From Pseudobutyrivibrio sp. YE44 (GTDB taxonomy: Bacteria > Bacillota > Clostridia > Lachnospirales > Lachnospiraceae): a stretch of 64,000 nucleotides of DNA. The position numbers and the translations under genes are program-made. A model generated the notes under the pieces. It was not told the origin of the DNA and made no database searches. It worked only from the letters and a program-made list of their open reading frames with translations. Of the stretch, positions 38,602 through 45,695 are shown one piece after another (within the stretch, counting starts at the first letter, position 1; every line of letters begins with the position of its first letter). The stretch lies in contig NZ_FMXT01000003.1 in assembly GCF_900104335.1 (NCBI RefSeq), positions 124,001 through 188,000 of the forward strand, written 5' to 3'.

Positions 38602-38922
38602 ATGACAAGCTATGACACCAATGGTCAGCTTGATAAGTATTTCTATTCATATGATAATGCTGGACTTATCAATGGAATTAATAGAAATAGAAGAGGCCTT
38701 GATGCAGTATCGGGACAGTATAAATATAACTATGATGCTATTGGTCGACTCACAGAATCTAGTCTTAACGGACAGAAAAAGGCAGCTTATGAATATGATG
38801 CCTTTGGAAACAGAACAAGTCTCTTAGAAAAAGAGGTAAAGACTTCTTACAAGTATGATGTCCTTGATAGACTTGTAGAAGTAAAAGAATTAAATAACAG
38901 CCAGGCTATAGTAAAGTCATAG
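38602..38922 (+). pseudogene. RHS core fragment 3 (remnant)
   Basis: About 102 residues are closely similar to an internal part of the long RHS protein (DTNGQLDKYFYSYDN, DAVSGQYKY, LDRLVEVKELNNSQAIVK), matching the DNA at about 34551-34870. The homology stops abruptly near 38908, where the sequence switches into a YukD/EsaB-like reading frame, and the RHS frame ends at a stop. It has no tip domain and no ribosome binding site. Confidence 0.75.
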
Positions 38923-38951
38923 TTATTGAGTTTAGGTGGGACAATAATAGC

Positions 38952-39149
38952 ATGGACATTGAAGTGCCTATGTATATAACTGGATATGAATTAGAGCATG
39001 CGCTGAACGAAGGCCTAGGCTTAGGTATTAGTGAAGAGATTGCTAATTCTTATAAGGTGTACGCTAATAGCATTGATGTTACTTCTAATTGTAATAAAAC
39101 TGTTGAAGAGATGGGGCTATATGATGGAATGTGTATTTCTATACGATAA
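38952..39149 (+). CDS. YukD/EsaB-like ubiquitin-fold protein of type VII secretion, start lost
   Basis: The 65 residues from ATG 38952 match the C-terminal two thirds of small ubiquitin-like EsaB/YukD proteins (MDIEVPMYITGYELEHALNE...NKTVEEMGLYDGMCISI). The same frame is open upstream and encodes the expected first strand (SKVIVIEFRWDNNS) from about 38910, but without a start codon, because RHS fragment 3 abuts it. Internal initiation at 38952 would lose that strand. YukD/EsaB is a cytosolic component of Firmicutes type VII secretion systems; no EssB, EssC or WXG100 gene is visible here, so this is an isolated remnant. Confidence 0.55.
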   Translation: MDIEVPMYITGYELEHALNEGLGLGISEEIANSYKVYANSIDVTSNCNKTVEEMGLYDGMCISIR

Positions 39150-39168
39150 AATATGTTAAAATATTCAT

Positions 39169-40452
39169 ATGGAAAAAAATGGGGTTAAAAAATGGGGGAA
39201 GTTAATAGCGGTTTATTCTGCTGTGGCGGCTTTGCTGATAGGGTGTGGCACCCATCCTAATAATGCTACTGTTGTGAATTATACAGGTTCTGCTATCTCT
39301 GGCGCAGGAAAAGACGCTGGGGAAGAAGGAAGTGAGCAGGGTATTGATGAGACTGTCACCAGTGAAGAGGTTTCCGAAAGCGAGAAGCTTTTTATTGTAG
39401 AAGCTCTTGATATGACAGAGGAGACCATTGCGCTTTATTCTGTGGAAGCAGACCAGCAGCTTCGCTACAACTACAACATGACTACCAAATTCATAGATAA
39501 ATACGGCGGCAACAGCACCTGGGCTGAGTTTCCAACAGGCACAGTTGTGACAATAGGGGAACTGCTGCCATCTTCTGGCGCACTTAGTCAAGTGCAGAAA
39601 TCCAAGGATGTCTGGTATTTTGAAGACATAACTAAATACAAGATTGATGAAGAGCATGGCCTTATAAAGATTGATGGCAGAAACTATAAGCTGACGGATA
39701 AGACCAAGGTATATTCAGATTCGGAAAAGATTCTTGTTTCTAATATAAGTAAGAAGGATAAGATTACTGTTGTTGGACGTGATAAGGAAGTAATCTCTAT
39801 ATCTGTAAACACAGGCCATGGCTATATTAGTCTTGTAAACACTTCCGTATTTGATGGCAGTATGATTTTCATCGGCAACAAGATTGTTTCTATGGTGAAC
39901 GGCAATGAGACTATTGAGGTGCCTGAGGGAACCTATAAAGTGACTGTGGCTAATAATGGCTGGGGTGGTTCTCAGGATATTACCGTCAATAGAGATGAGA
40001 ATGTAATGGTGAATCTGGATGAGATGAAAGGAGATGGACCATCCTACTGTTTGATTACCTTCCTTGTGACAGTTCCAGAAACCTACGTATATATAGATGG
40101 AAAGATAATTGATACAAACGAACCTCAGAATGTGCAGTATGGAGCTCACAAGCTGGTGGTTAGGTGCAGCGGCTACAAGCCATGGAATAAAACTTTAATT
40201 GTAAATTCATCTTCTGCTGAAATCACTTTGGCTATGGAATCGGATATTGATAATGCAAGTGCGTCAAATGAGTCATCTTCGGAAGAAAATGAAGAGTCAG
40301 CAGCTGCAACCGAAGGTGGAGAAAATAACTCTGACACAACGACAAATGGCCCTGAGGAGGAGACAGCAGGCAGCGCAATTAAGAATGATTACGACTATGA
40401 AGTTGACTATTTATCAACCATTTCTGACCTTATAAGTAACTTAATGGACTAA
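39169..40452 (+). CDS. PEGA-domain lipoprotein
   Basis: 427 residues with lipobox LIGC (Cys26), a low-complexity G/E/S linker, a central beta-rich region of unknown family, and PEGA-type repeats (ETIEVPEGTYKVTVANNGWGG and YVYIDGKIIDTNEPQNVQYGAHKLVVRCSGYKPW), ending in an S/E/T/N-rich tail. It is exposed on the outer face of the membrane, possibly wall-binding. No Shine-Dalgarno is visible before ATG 39169; TAAAAT (39157-39162) ends only 6 bases upstream, which would give a leaderless transcript. Function unknown. Confidence 0.7.
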   Translation: MEKNGVKKWGKLIAVYSAVAALLIGCGTHPNNATVVNYTGSAISGAGKDAGEEGSEQGIDETVTSEEVSESEKLFIVEALDMTEETIALYSVEADQQLRYNYNMTTKFIDKYGGNSTWAEFPTGTVVTIGELLPSSGALSQVQKSKDVWYFEDITKYKIDEEHGLIKIDGRNYKLTDKTKVYSDSEKILVSNISKKDKITVVGRDKEVISISVNTGHGYISLVNTSVFDGSMIFIGNKIVSMVNGNETIEVPEGTYKVTVANNGWGGSQDITVNRDENVMVNLDEMKGDGPSYCLITFLVTVPETYVYIDGKIIDTNEPQNVQYGAHKLVVRCSGYKPWNKTLIVNSSSAEITLAMESDIDNASASNESSSEENEESAAATEGGENNSDTTTNGPEEETAGSAIKNDYDYEVDYLSTISDLISNLMD

Positions 40453-40585
40453 AATGTGTGAAAAAATGGTGAACCTCCTAGAAAATCAAGGGTTTGTAAA
40501 TGGTAATTATGTTTAAATTTTGTGTCAAAAATTTGTAATAATCCATAAAAACCTTATAAAATCGGGCTTTTTTGGGGATAATGTG

Positions 40586-40614
40586 TTGACACTGTAAATT
40601 AAAACAATTATAAA
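40586..40614 (+). promoter_or_regulatory. hup promoter
   Basis: TTGACA (40586-40591), 17 bases, TATAAA (40609-40614): a near-consensus vegetative promoter. Confidence 0.85.
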
Positions 40615-40681
40615 GGATATTGTAGTTATTAAGGATTTCGGTCCAATAATAATAAATTAAATTCTCGAGGAGGAATAAGTA

Positions 40682-40954
40682 ATGAACAAGACAGAATTAG
40701 TAGCAGCTATCGCTAGCAAGGCTAACATTTCTAAGAAGGACGCTGAGGCTTCTGTAAAGGCTTTCACAGAGGTTGTAGCTGAAGAGCTTAAGAAGGGGGA
40801 GAAGATCCAGCTCGTTGGTTTCGGTACATTCGAAGTATCTGAGAGAGCAGCTCGTACAGGTAGAAATCCACAGACAGGCGCAGAGATGAAGATTCCTGCA
40901 TCTAAGGCTCCTAAGTTTAAGGCTGGTAAGGCTCTTAAGGATTCTATCAACTAA
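40682..40954 (+). CDS. hup: DNA-binding protein HU
   Basis: A 90-residue HU with the DNA-binding arm GFGTFEVSERAARTGRNPQTG and the C-terminal FKAGKALKDSIN. It bends and compacts chromosomal DNA as a dimer. CGAGGAGG precedes the ATG. A strong promoter and a terminator make it a monocistronic, highly expressed gene. Confidence 0.97.
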   Translation: MNKTELVAAIASKANISKKDAEASVKAFTEVVAEELKKGEKIQLVGFGTFEVSERAARTGRNPQTGAEMKIPASKAPKFKAGKALKDSIN

Positions 40955-40972
40955 TAACTTTTAGAATCATCT

Positions 40973-41000
40973 GGGGTTCGGATTTTCCGAACCCCTTTAA
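40973..41000 (+). terminator. hup terminator
   Basis: GGGGTTCGG, loop ATTTT, CCGAACCCC followed by TTTAATT. Confidence 0.85.
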
Positions 41001-41011
41001 TTATTCTAAGA

Positions 41012-41118
41012 CCGACGCTGGTTACACTCACAATTTCTATATACTATTTTGAGTATCGCTTATCGTCGGCATAGCCTCCTGACATTAACAAGCTTCCTTT
41101 TAGTCAGCTTTTAATGTC
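41012..41118. other. Structured intergenic stretch with two inverted repeats
   Basis: CCGACG (41012-41017) pairs with CGTCGG (41064-41069), and GACATTAA (41081-41088) with TTAATGTC (41111-41118). No reading frame is convincing. It could be a leader RNA of rqcP or a decayed element. Confidence 0.35.
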
Positions 41119-41198
41119 ACAGTTTCGCTATACTTATAAAAATAGGGCATATTAATTGATTCCTACCAGCTTAGACTGAGAAATAATGAGGTTGAAAA

Positions 41199-41438
41199 AT
41201 GAGATTAGATAAATACTTAAAAGTATCGCGTTTGATAAAACGCAGGACTGTGGCAAATGAGGCTTGTGACAGCGGGCGTGTGCAAATTAATGGAAAAATT
41301 GCGAAAGCTTCCACCGATGTAAAGATTGGTGATATAATAGAGATAGCATTTGGAAACAAAAATGTGAAGGTTGAGGTTCTTGATATTCAGGAAACTACCA
41401 AAAAGGATGCAGCGGCAGAGCTCTTTAAGTATATTTAG
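41199..41438 (+). CDS. rqcP: S4-domain RNA-binding protein RqcP (YabO/Hsp15-like)
   Basis: A 79-residue single S4 domain (MRLDKYLKVSRLIKRRTVANEACDSGRVQINGK...VKIGDIIEI). In Bacillus subtilis the homologue RqcP assists ribosome-associated quality control by helping RqcH add alanine tails. The location ahead of divIC matches the yabO-divIC neighbourhood. The ATG has GAGG upstream, and divIC starts 2 bases after the stop. Confidence 0.88.
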   Translation: MRLDKYLKVSRLIKRRTVANEACDSGRVQINGKIAKASTDVKIGDIIEIAFGNKNVKVEVLDIQETTKKDAAAELFKYI

Positions 41439-41440
41439 TT

Positions 41441-41758
41441 ATGGCAAGATACAAAAGAAGAAAACCAGTTAGAAGACGAAAGAAAACCTCTACAGGTAGA
41501 ATATACGTTGCGGTTATTATGCTTTTCATGATTGGCGTAATGACAGTGCAGATTGTGCGCCTCTACGACAAGAATGAGGAGCTTAAGAAAAAGGAAGAAA
41601 GCCTTACCACAGAGCTTGATGAGGCGAATGAAAAGAGTCAGCAGCTTAAAGAACAAGAAGACTACGTCGGTACCGACGAATATATAGAAAATGAGGCTTC
41701 ACAGAAGCTTGGGTTGACGCATGACAATTGGATCATTTTTAAAGAAAAACAAGATTAA
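41441..41758 (+). CDS. divIC: Cell division protein DivIC/FtsB-like
   Basis: 105 residues: basic cytosolic head (YKRRKPVRRRKK), one membrane helix (IYVAVIMLFMIGVMTVQIV), then a coiled coil (DKNEELKKKEESLTTELDEANEKS) and the terminal GLTHDNWIIFKE. It acts in the divisome with FtsL and DivIB. The spore-coat genes yabP and yabQ that separate it from yabO in spore formers are absent. It overlaps the start of tilS by 38 bases in another frame. Confidence 0.85.
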   Translation: MARYKRRKPVRRRKKTSTGRIYVAVIMLFMIGVMTVQIVRLYDKNEELKKKEESLTTELDEANEKSQQLKEQEDYVGTDEYIENEASQKLGLTHDNWIIFKEKQD

Positions 41759-43091
41759 CGAGTTCCTTGAAAAAAATAATATGATACTTAAAGGCGACAG
41801 GGTGGTCTTAGGTTTATCCGGAGGACCTGATTCTGTCTGCCTTTTTTTTGTTTTGCTGGCATTGGCACAGGAATATGAATTGGAAGTTCACGCTCTTCAT
41901 GTGAATCATTGCATCCGAGGTAAGGATGCTGATGAAGATCAGGAATATGTGGAGAGTCTATGCAAGGAATACGAGGTTCCTCTTAAGGTGGTGAAGGTGG
42001 ATATTCCTGCCTTATCAAAGGAATCCGGCAGAGGTCTTGAGGAAGAGGCTCGTATGGCAAGATATGCGGCCTTCGAAGAATATGCAGCAGAGCTTGATAC
42101 AGAAGGTCATACCGCTAAGATTGCCATTGCTCATAACGCAGATGACAATGCAGAGACAGTGCTCTTTCACATGGCAAGGGGCACAGGCCTTGATGGTATG
42201 TGCGGTATAGCCGCTAAGCGTGGGCGAATCATCCGTCCCCTTCTTCAGGTTCCAAAGGCTGAGATTATGGACTTTATCAATGATAATCAGCTGGCCTACT
42301 GTGTGGACGAGACCAATTCCCAGGTGGAATACGATCGAAACAGAATCAGACATAATATCCTTCCAGAGCTAGAACAAATAAATCCAAAGACTTTGGAGCA
42401 TATCTCTGATATGACTGCTAGATTAACAGAGGTGGCAGAGTATATATCCCTGGAGGCTCGAGGTCTGCTTGAGATTGCCAAGGAAGAGGGGGATGCTCTT
42501 AGAAAACGAGCTTTAATGACAGCTCCAAGAGTTATAGCTACACAGGCCTTAAAGGAATATTTAAGCCGTTTTATGCCTGAACAGAAGGATGTTAGCGCAT
42601 CTCATATCGAGGCTATCCTTGGTCTATTAAATGAGGATGGAGAGCGTCAGGTGCATCTTCCATATAAGAAGACTTTAATTATTTCCTACGAGAAATTATA
42701 TGTAATAGATGAGGATGAAAAATCCTCTGAAAAGAGTGAACCATTTAGTGACTTTTCTTACCGGGAATTCAACTATGAACAAGGTATGAAATACCCCGTA
42801 GAAACCTATACGAAATGGTTTGATTGTGATAGAATAACGGATAATGTTGTAATAAGAACCCGCGCTGAGGGGGACTATCTGACTATAGATTCTGCAGGTA
42901 ATCACAAGTCCATTCAGGACTATTTTGTAGATGAAAAAATACCTCGTCACCTGAGGGATGAAATTCCTCTTGTATGTGACGGAAACCACGTCATGTGGGT
43001 GGTCGGATACAGAATCAGCGAATATTATAAAATTTCTAATAATACCACTCGAGTATTAGAGATAACTTACGGAGGAACAGAACATGAGTGA
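41721..43091 (+). CDS. tilS: tRNA(Ile)-lysidine synthetase
   Basis: 456 residues. The PP-loop ATP pyrophosphatase motif SGGPDS is near residue 34, followed by HVNHCIRGKDADEDQEYV and NRIRHNILPEL, with the C-terminal TilS domain ending at VVGYRISEYYKISNNTTRVL. It converts cytidine-34 of tRNA-Ile2 to lysidine. The ATG at 41721 lies inside divIC without a clear ribosome binding site, so translation is probably coupled; starting at Met21 would cut the usual N-terminal helix. The end overlaps hpt by 8 bases. Confidence 0.92.
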   Translation: MTIGSFLKKNKINEFLEKNNMILKGDRVVLGLSGGPDSVCLFFVLLALAQEYELEVHALHVNHCIRGKDADEDQEYVESLCKEYEVPLKVVKVDIPALSKESGRGLEEEARMARYAAFEEYAAELDTEGHTAKIAIAHNADDNAETVLFHMARGTGLDGMCGIAAKRGRIIRPLLQVPKAEIMDFINDNQLAYCVDETNSQVEYDRNRIRHNILPELEQINPKTLEHISDMTARLTEVAEYISLEARGLLEIAKEEGDALRKRALMTAPRVIATQALKEYLSRFMPEQKDVSASHIEAILGLLNEDGERQVHLPYKKTLIISYEKLYVIDEDEKSSEKSEPFSDFSYREFNYEQGMKYPVETYTKWFDCDRITDNVVIRTRAEGDYLTIDSAGNHKSIQDYFVDEKIPRHLRDEIPLVCDGNHVMWVVGYRISEYYKISNNTTRVLEITYGGTEHE

Positions 43092-43608
43092 GAACATCAG
43101 AGTCCTTTTACCAGAGGATGAGTTAGCTGCCCGTATTGCGGAGTTGGGAGAGCAAATTAGCAAAGATTACGAGGGTGAGACAGTATTTTTGGTATGTATT
43201 CTTAAGGGAGCATCCTTCTTTGCTTGTGAGCTTGCTAAGCGTATTACAGTGCCAGTTATTATCGATTTTATGGCCACATCCAGCTACGACGGAGGAACAG
43301 TTTCATCAGGTGTGGTAAAGATTAAAAAGGACCTTGATTTAGATCCAACAGGACAGAATGTTATCATCGTCGAGGATATCATCGACAGCGGAAATACTCT
43401 TAATTTCCTTGGACAGCTTTTCAAGGAACGTGGTGCAAAATCAGTGCGTATGGTCACAATGTTAGATAAGCCAGACCGTCGTGAGGTTGACGTACATGTT
43501 GATTATACAGGCTTTACAATTCCAGATCAGTTCGTAGTTGGTTACGGTTTGGACTATGATCAGAAATATCGCAATCTTCCATACATCGGTGTAGTTGAGC
43601 TAGACTAG
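43084..43608 (+). CDS. hpt: Hypoxanthine-guanine phosphoribosyltransferase
   Basis: A 174-residue enzyme with the PRPP-binding motif VEDIIDSGNTL (about residues 97-107) and the flexible-loop motif FMATSSYDGGTVSSG. It salvages hypoxanthine and guanine to IMP and GMP. GGAGG precedes the ATG, which overlaps the tilS end. The tilS-hpt-ftsH order is conserved in Firmicutes, and the HPRT-TilS pair is known to regulate ftsH in Bacillus subtilis. Confidence 0.95.
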   Translation: MSENIRVLLPEDELAARIAELGEQISKDYEGETVFLVCILKGASFFACELAKRITVPVIIDFMATSSYDGGTVSSGVVKIKKDLDLDPTGQNVIIVEDIIDSGNTLNFLGQLFKERGAKSVRMVTMLDKPDRREVDVHVDYTGFTIPDQFVVGYGLDYDQKYRNLPYIGVVELD

Positions 43609-43617
43609 GAGGTCGAG

Positions 43618-45441
43618 TTGAAGAAAAATAGAGCTTCGGGAATGATTATTTATGCTCTGTTTGTGATGGTAGTTCTTGCAATTCTTTACACAAGCATGGG
43701 CAACAGAACAACAACCTATTCCATGAAACAATTCAAAAAAGCAATTGCTAAGGAAGAGGTTACATCAGTTACTATCAATCAGAATGAGCAGGTGCCAACA
43801 GGTAGCGCTACAATCACCCTTAAAGGCAAGGATTCTGCCACTCTATATGTTTCAGATGTAAACAATCTTCAGGATATATTGGATGAAAACAATATAGTGT
43901 ACACACTTAATGATGTGCCAAGAGATAGCTGGATTTCAGAGCTTCTTCCAATGCTTATTGTTCTTGGAGCAGTGTTCATCCTTTTCATGATAATGATGAA
44001 CGCACAAGGCGCAGGTGGCGGAGGCGCTAATGCCAAAATGATGAATTTCGGCAAGAGCCGCGCCAAGATGACCAATAAAGAGGATATAAACACTCGCTTT
44101 AAGGATGTTGCAGGTCTTCAAGAGGAAAAGGAAGAGGTTGAAGAGCTTGTTGATTTCCTTAAGGATCCTAAGAAATATACTGAGCTTGGTGCTCGTATTC
44201 CTAAGGGTGTTATTCTTGTGGGCCCTCCTGGTACAGGAAAGACCCTTCTTGCAAAGGCAATCGCAGGTGAGGCTGGGGTGCCATTCTTCTCTATCTCAGG
44301 TTCAGACTTTGTAGAGATGTTTGTTGGTGTTGGTGCTTCTCGTGTTCGAGACCTTTTTGCAGAGGCAAAGCAGAATTCACCATGTATCGTTTTCATCGAC
44401 GAGATTGATGCCGTTGCCCGTAGACGAGGCACTGGTATGGGCGGCGGCCACGACGAGCGTGAGCAGACCCTAAACCAGCTACTTGTTGAGATGGACGGTT
44501 TTGGCGTAAACGAAGGCATTATCGTTATGGCTGCCACAAACCGTGTAGATATTTTGGATCAGGCTATTATGAGACCTGGCCGTTTCGACAGAAAGGTTTA
44601 CGTTGGCAAGCCTGATGTTAAGGGGCGTGAGGAAATTCTTAGAGTACATGCTACAAATAAAGCTCTTGGGGAGGATGTAGACTTACATCAAATCGCCCAG
44701 ACTACAGTTGGCTTTACAGGTGCAGACCTTGAGAATCTTCTAAACGAAGCAGCTATTCTTGCGGCAGGCGAGAATCGCAAGTTTATCATTTTAGACGATA
44801 TAAAAAAATCCTTTGTAAAGGTAGGAATCGGTAAAGAGAAGCATAGTAAAGTTGTGTCAGAGAAGGAAAAGAAGATTACAGCTTATCATGAGGCTGGACA
44901 TGCAATTCTGTTCCATGTTCTTCCAGATGTGGGCCCTGTATATTCGGTGTCTATCATTCCTACAGGCGCCAGCGCAGCTGGTTACACCATGCCTCTTAAT
45001 GAAAATGACGATATGTTCAACACCAAAGGCAAGATGACACAGGATATTATCGTGTCTTTAGGTGGACGAGTGGCAGAAGAGCTTATTTTTGACGATGTTA
45101 CCACTGGTGCATCAAACGATATTAAGCAGGCTACTCAGATGGCTAGAAATATGGTTACAAAATATGGCTTCTCAAAGACCATTGGTATGATTCACTATGG
45201 TGACGAGGAAGAGGAAGTCTTTATTGGACGTGATCTTGCCCATACAAAGGGCTATTCAGACTCTACAGCTAAGGCTATAGATGACGAAGTTAAGCAGATT
45301 ATTGATGAATGTTATGAAAAAGCTGTGAATATTCTGCGACAGAATGAAACAATACTACATAAATGTGCTAATCTATTAATAGAGAAAGAAAAGATTAACA
45401 GGACAGAATTCGAGGAACTATTCGAAACATGCGAAGAATAA
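43618..45441 (+). CDS. ftsH: ATP-dependent membrane zinc metalloprotease FtsH
   Basis: 607 residues: two membrane helices (about 8-25 and 107-126) enclosing an extracytoplasmic domain, AAA module with Walker A GPPGTGKT (from residue 202), Walker [21 protein letters not shown], and protease site HEAGH at about residue 424. It degrades misfolded membrane and regulatory proteins. The start is a TTG with AGGAGG upstream. A glycine-rich linker ([10 protein letters not shown]) follows the second helix. Confidence 0.96.
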   Translation: MKKNRASGMIIYALFVMVVLAILYTSMGNRTTTYSMKQFKKAIAKEEVTSVTINQNEQVPTGSATITLKGKDSATLYVSDVNNLQDILDENNIVYTLNDVPRDSWISELLPMLIVLGAVFILFMIMMNAQGAGGGGANAKMMNFGKSRAKMTNKEDINTRFKDVAGLQEEKEEVEELVDFLKDPKKYTELGARIPKGVILVGPPGTGKTLLAKAIAGEAGVPFFSISGSDFVEMFVGVGASRVRDLFAEAKQNSPCIVFIDEIDAVARRRGTGMGGGHDEREQTLNQLLVEMDGFGVNEGIIVMAATNRVDILDQAIMRPGRFDRKVYVGKPDVKGREEILRVHATNKALGEDVDLHQIAQTTVGFTGADLENLLNEAAILAAGENRKFIILDDIKKSFVKVGIGKEKHSKVVSEKEKKITAYHEAGHAILFHVLPDVGPVYSVSIIPTGASAAGYTMPLNENDDMFNTKGKMTQDIIVSLGGRVAEELIFDDVTTGASNDIKQATQMARNMVTKYGFSKTIGMIHYGDEEEEVFIGRDLAHTKGYSDSTAKAIDDEVKQIIDECYEKAVNILRQNETILHKCANLLIEKEKINRTEFEELFETCEE

Positions 45442-45447
45442 GCGCTG

Positions 45448-45466
45448 CCGAAGGTTACTAATGGGG
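45448..45466 (+). repeat. Decayed copy of the uvrB-uvrA palindromic repeat
   Basis: CCGAAGGTTACTAATGGGG differs at three positions from the corresponding part of the repeat at 12031-12049. The left hairpin is missing. It lies immediately after ftsH. Confidence 0.4.
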
Positions 45467-45539
45467 AGTTAGTGCAATATGCACAAAAAATGAGTAGGGG
45501 TTTTGTTATGTTTGTGCACACTTGAGTGTTGCGGGGCCA

Positions 45540-45645
45540 TATAATAAACATCGTAAAAACCCCCCAATACATTATATAATTTTTACTAACCCCATAGTAA
45601 AAATACCTTCTCCTAAAAAGACAGCGTTCGTTGCTGTCTTTTTTA
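45540..45645 (+). ncRNA. Candidate small regulatory RNA with C-rich motifs
   Basis: TATAAT (45540-45545) could start a transcript near 45552 ending at the terminator 45615-45645. In between are CCCCCC (45560-45565), a perfect 9-bp hairpin with loop ACCCCA (45580-45603), and single-stranded CCTTCTCCT (45606-45614), which is complementary to Shine-Dalgarno sequences. This layout resembles Firmicutes C-rich-seed sRNAs such as RsaE/RoxS. No convincing -35 is present. Existence of the RNA is inference. Confidence 0.4.
45615..45645 (+). terminator. Terminator upstream of the second GH13 gene
   Basis: AAGACAGC pairs with GCTGTCTT around GTTCGTT, followed by TTTT. It ends either the ftsH transcript or the candidate sRNA. 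Confidence 0.85.
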
Positions 45646-45647
45646 CT

Positions 45648-45672
45648 ATGTAAATTTATTTATTATTTACAT
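45648..45672. promoter_or_regulatory. Possible operator: 8-bp inverted repeat before the second GH13 gene
   Basis: ATGTAAAT (45648-45655) and ATTTACAT (45665-45672) are exact inverted repeats with a 9-base AT spacer, 24 bases before the start codon. It is unlike the CAACCGGTTG operators of the first module. Confidence 0.35.
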
Positions 45673-45695
45673 TAGGTTACGTAAGGGGAATTAAC

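Noticed and set aside
31284-39160. Insertion sequence or prophage behind the RHS island
   Set aside because: No transposase, integrase or phage gene is present, and no flanking repeats were seen.
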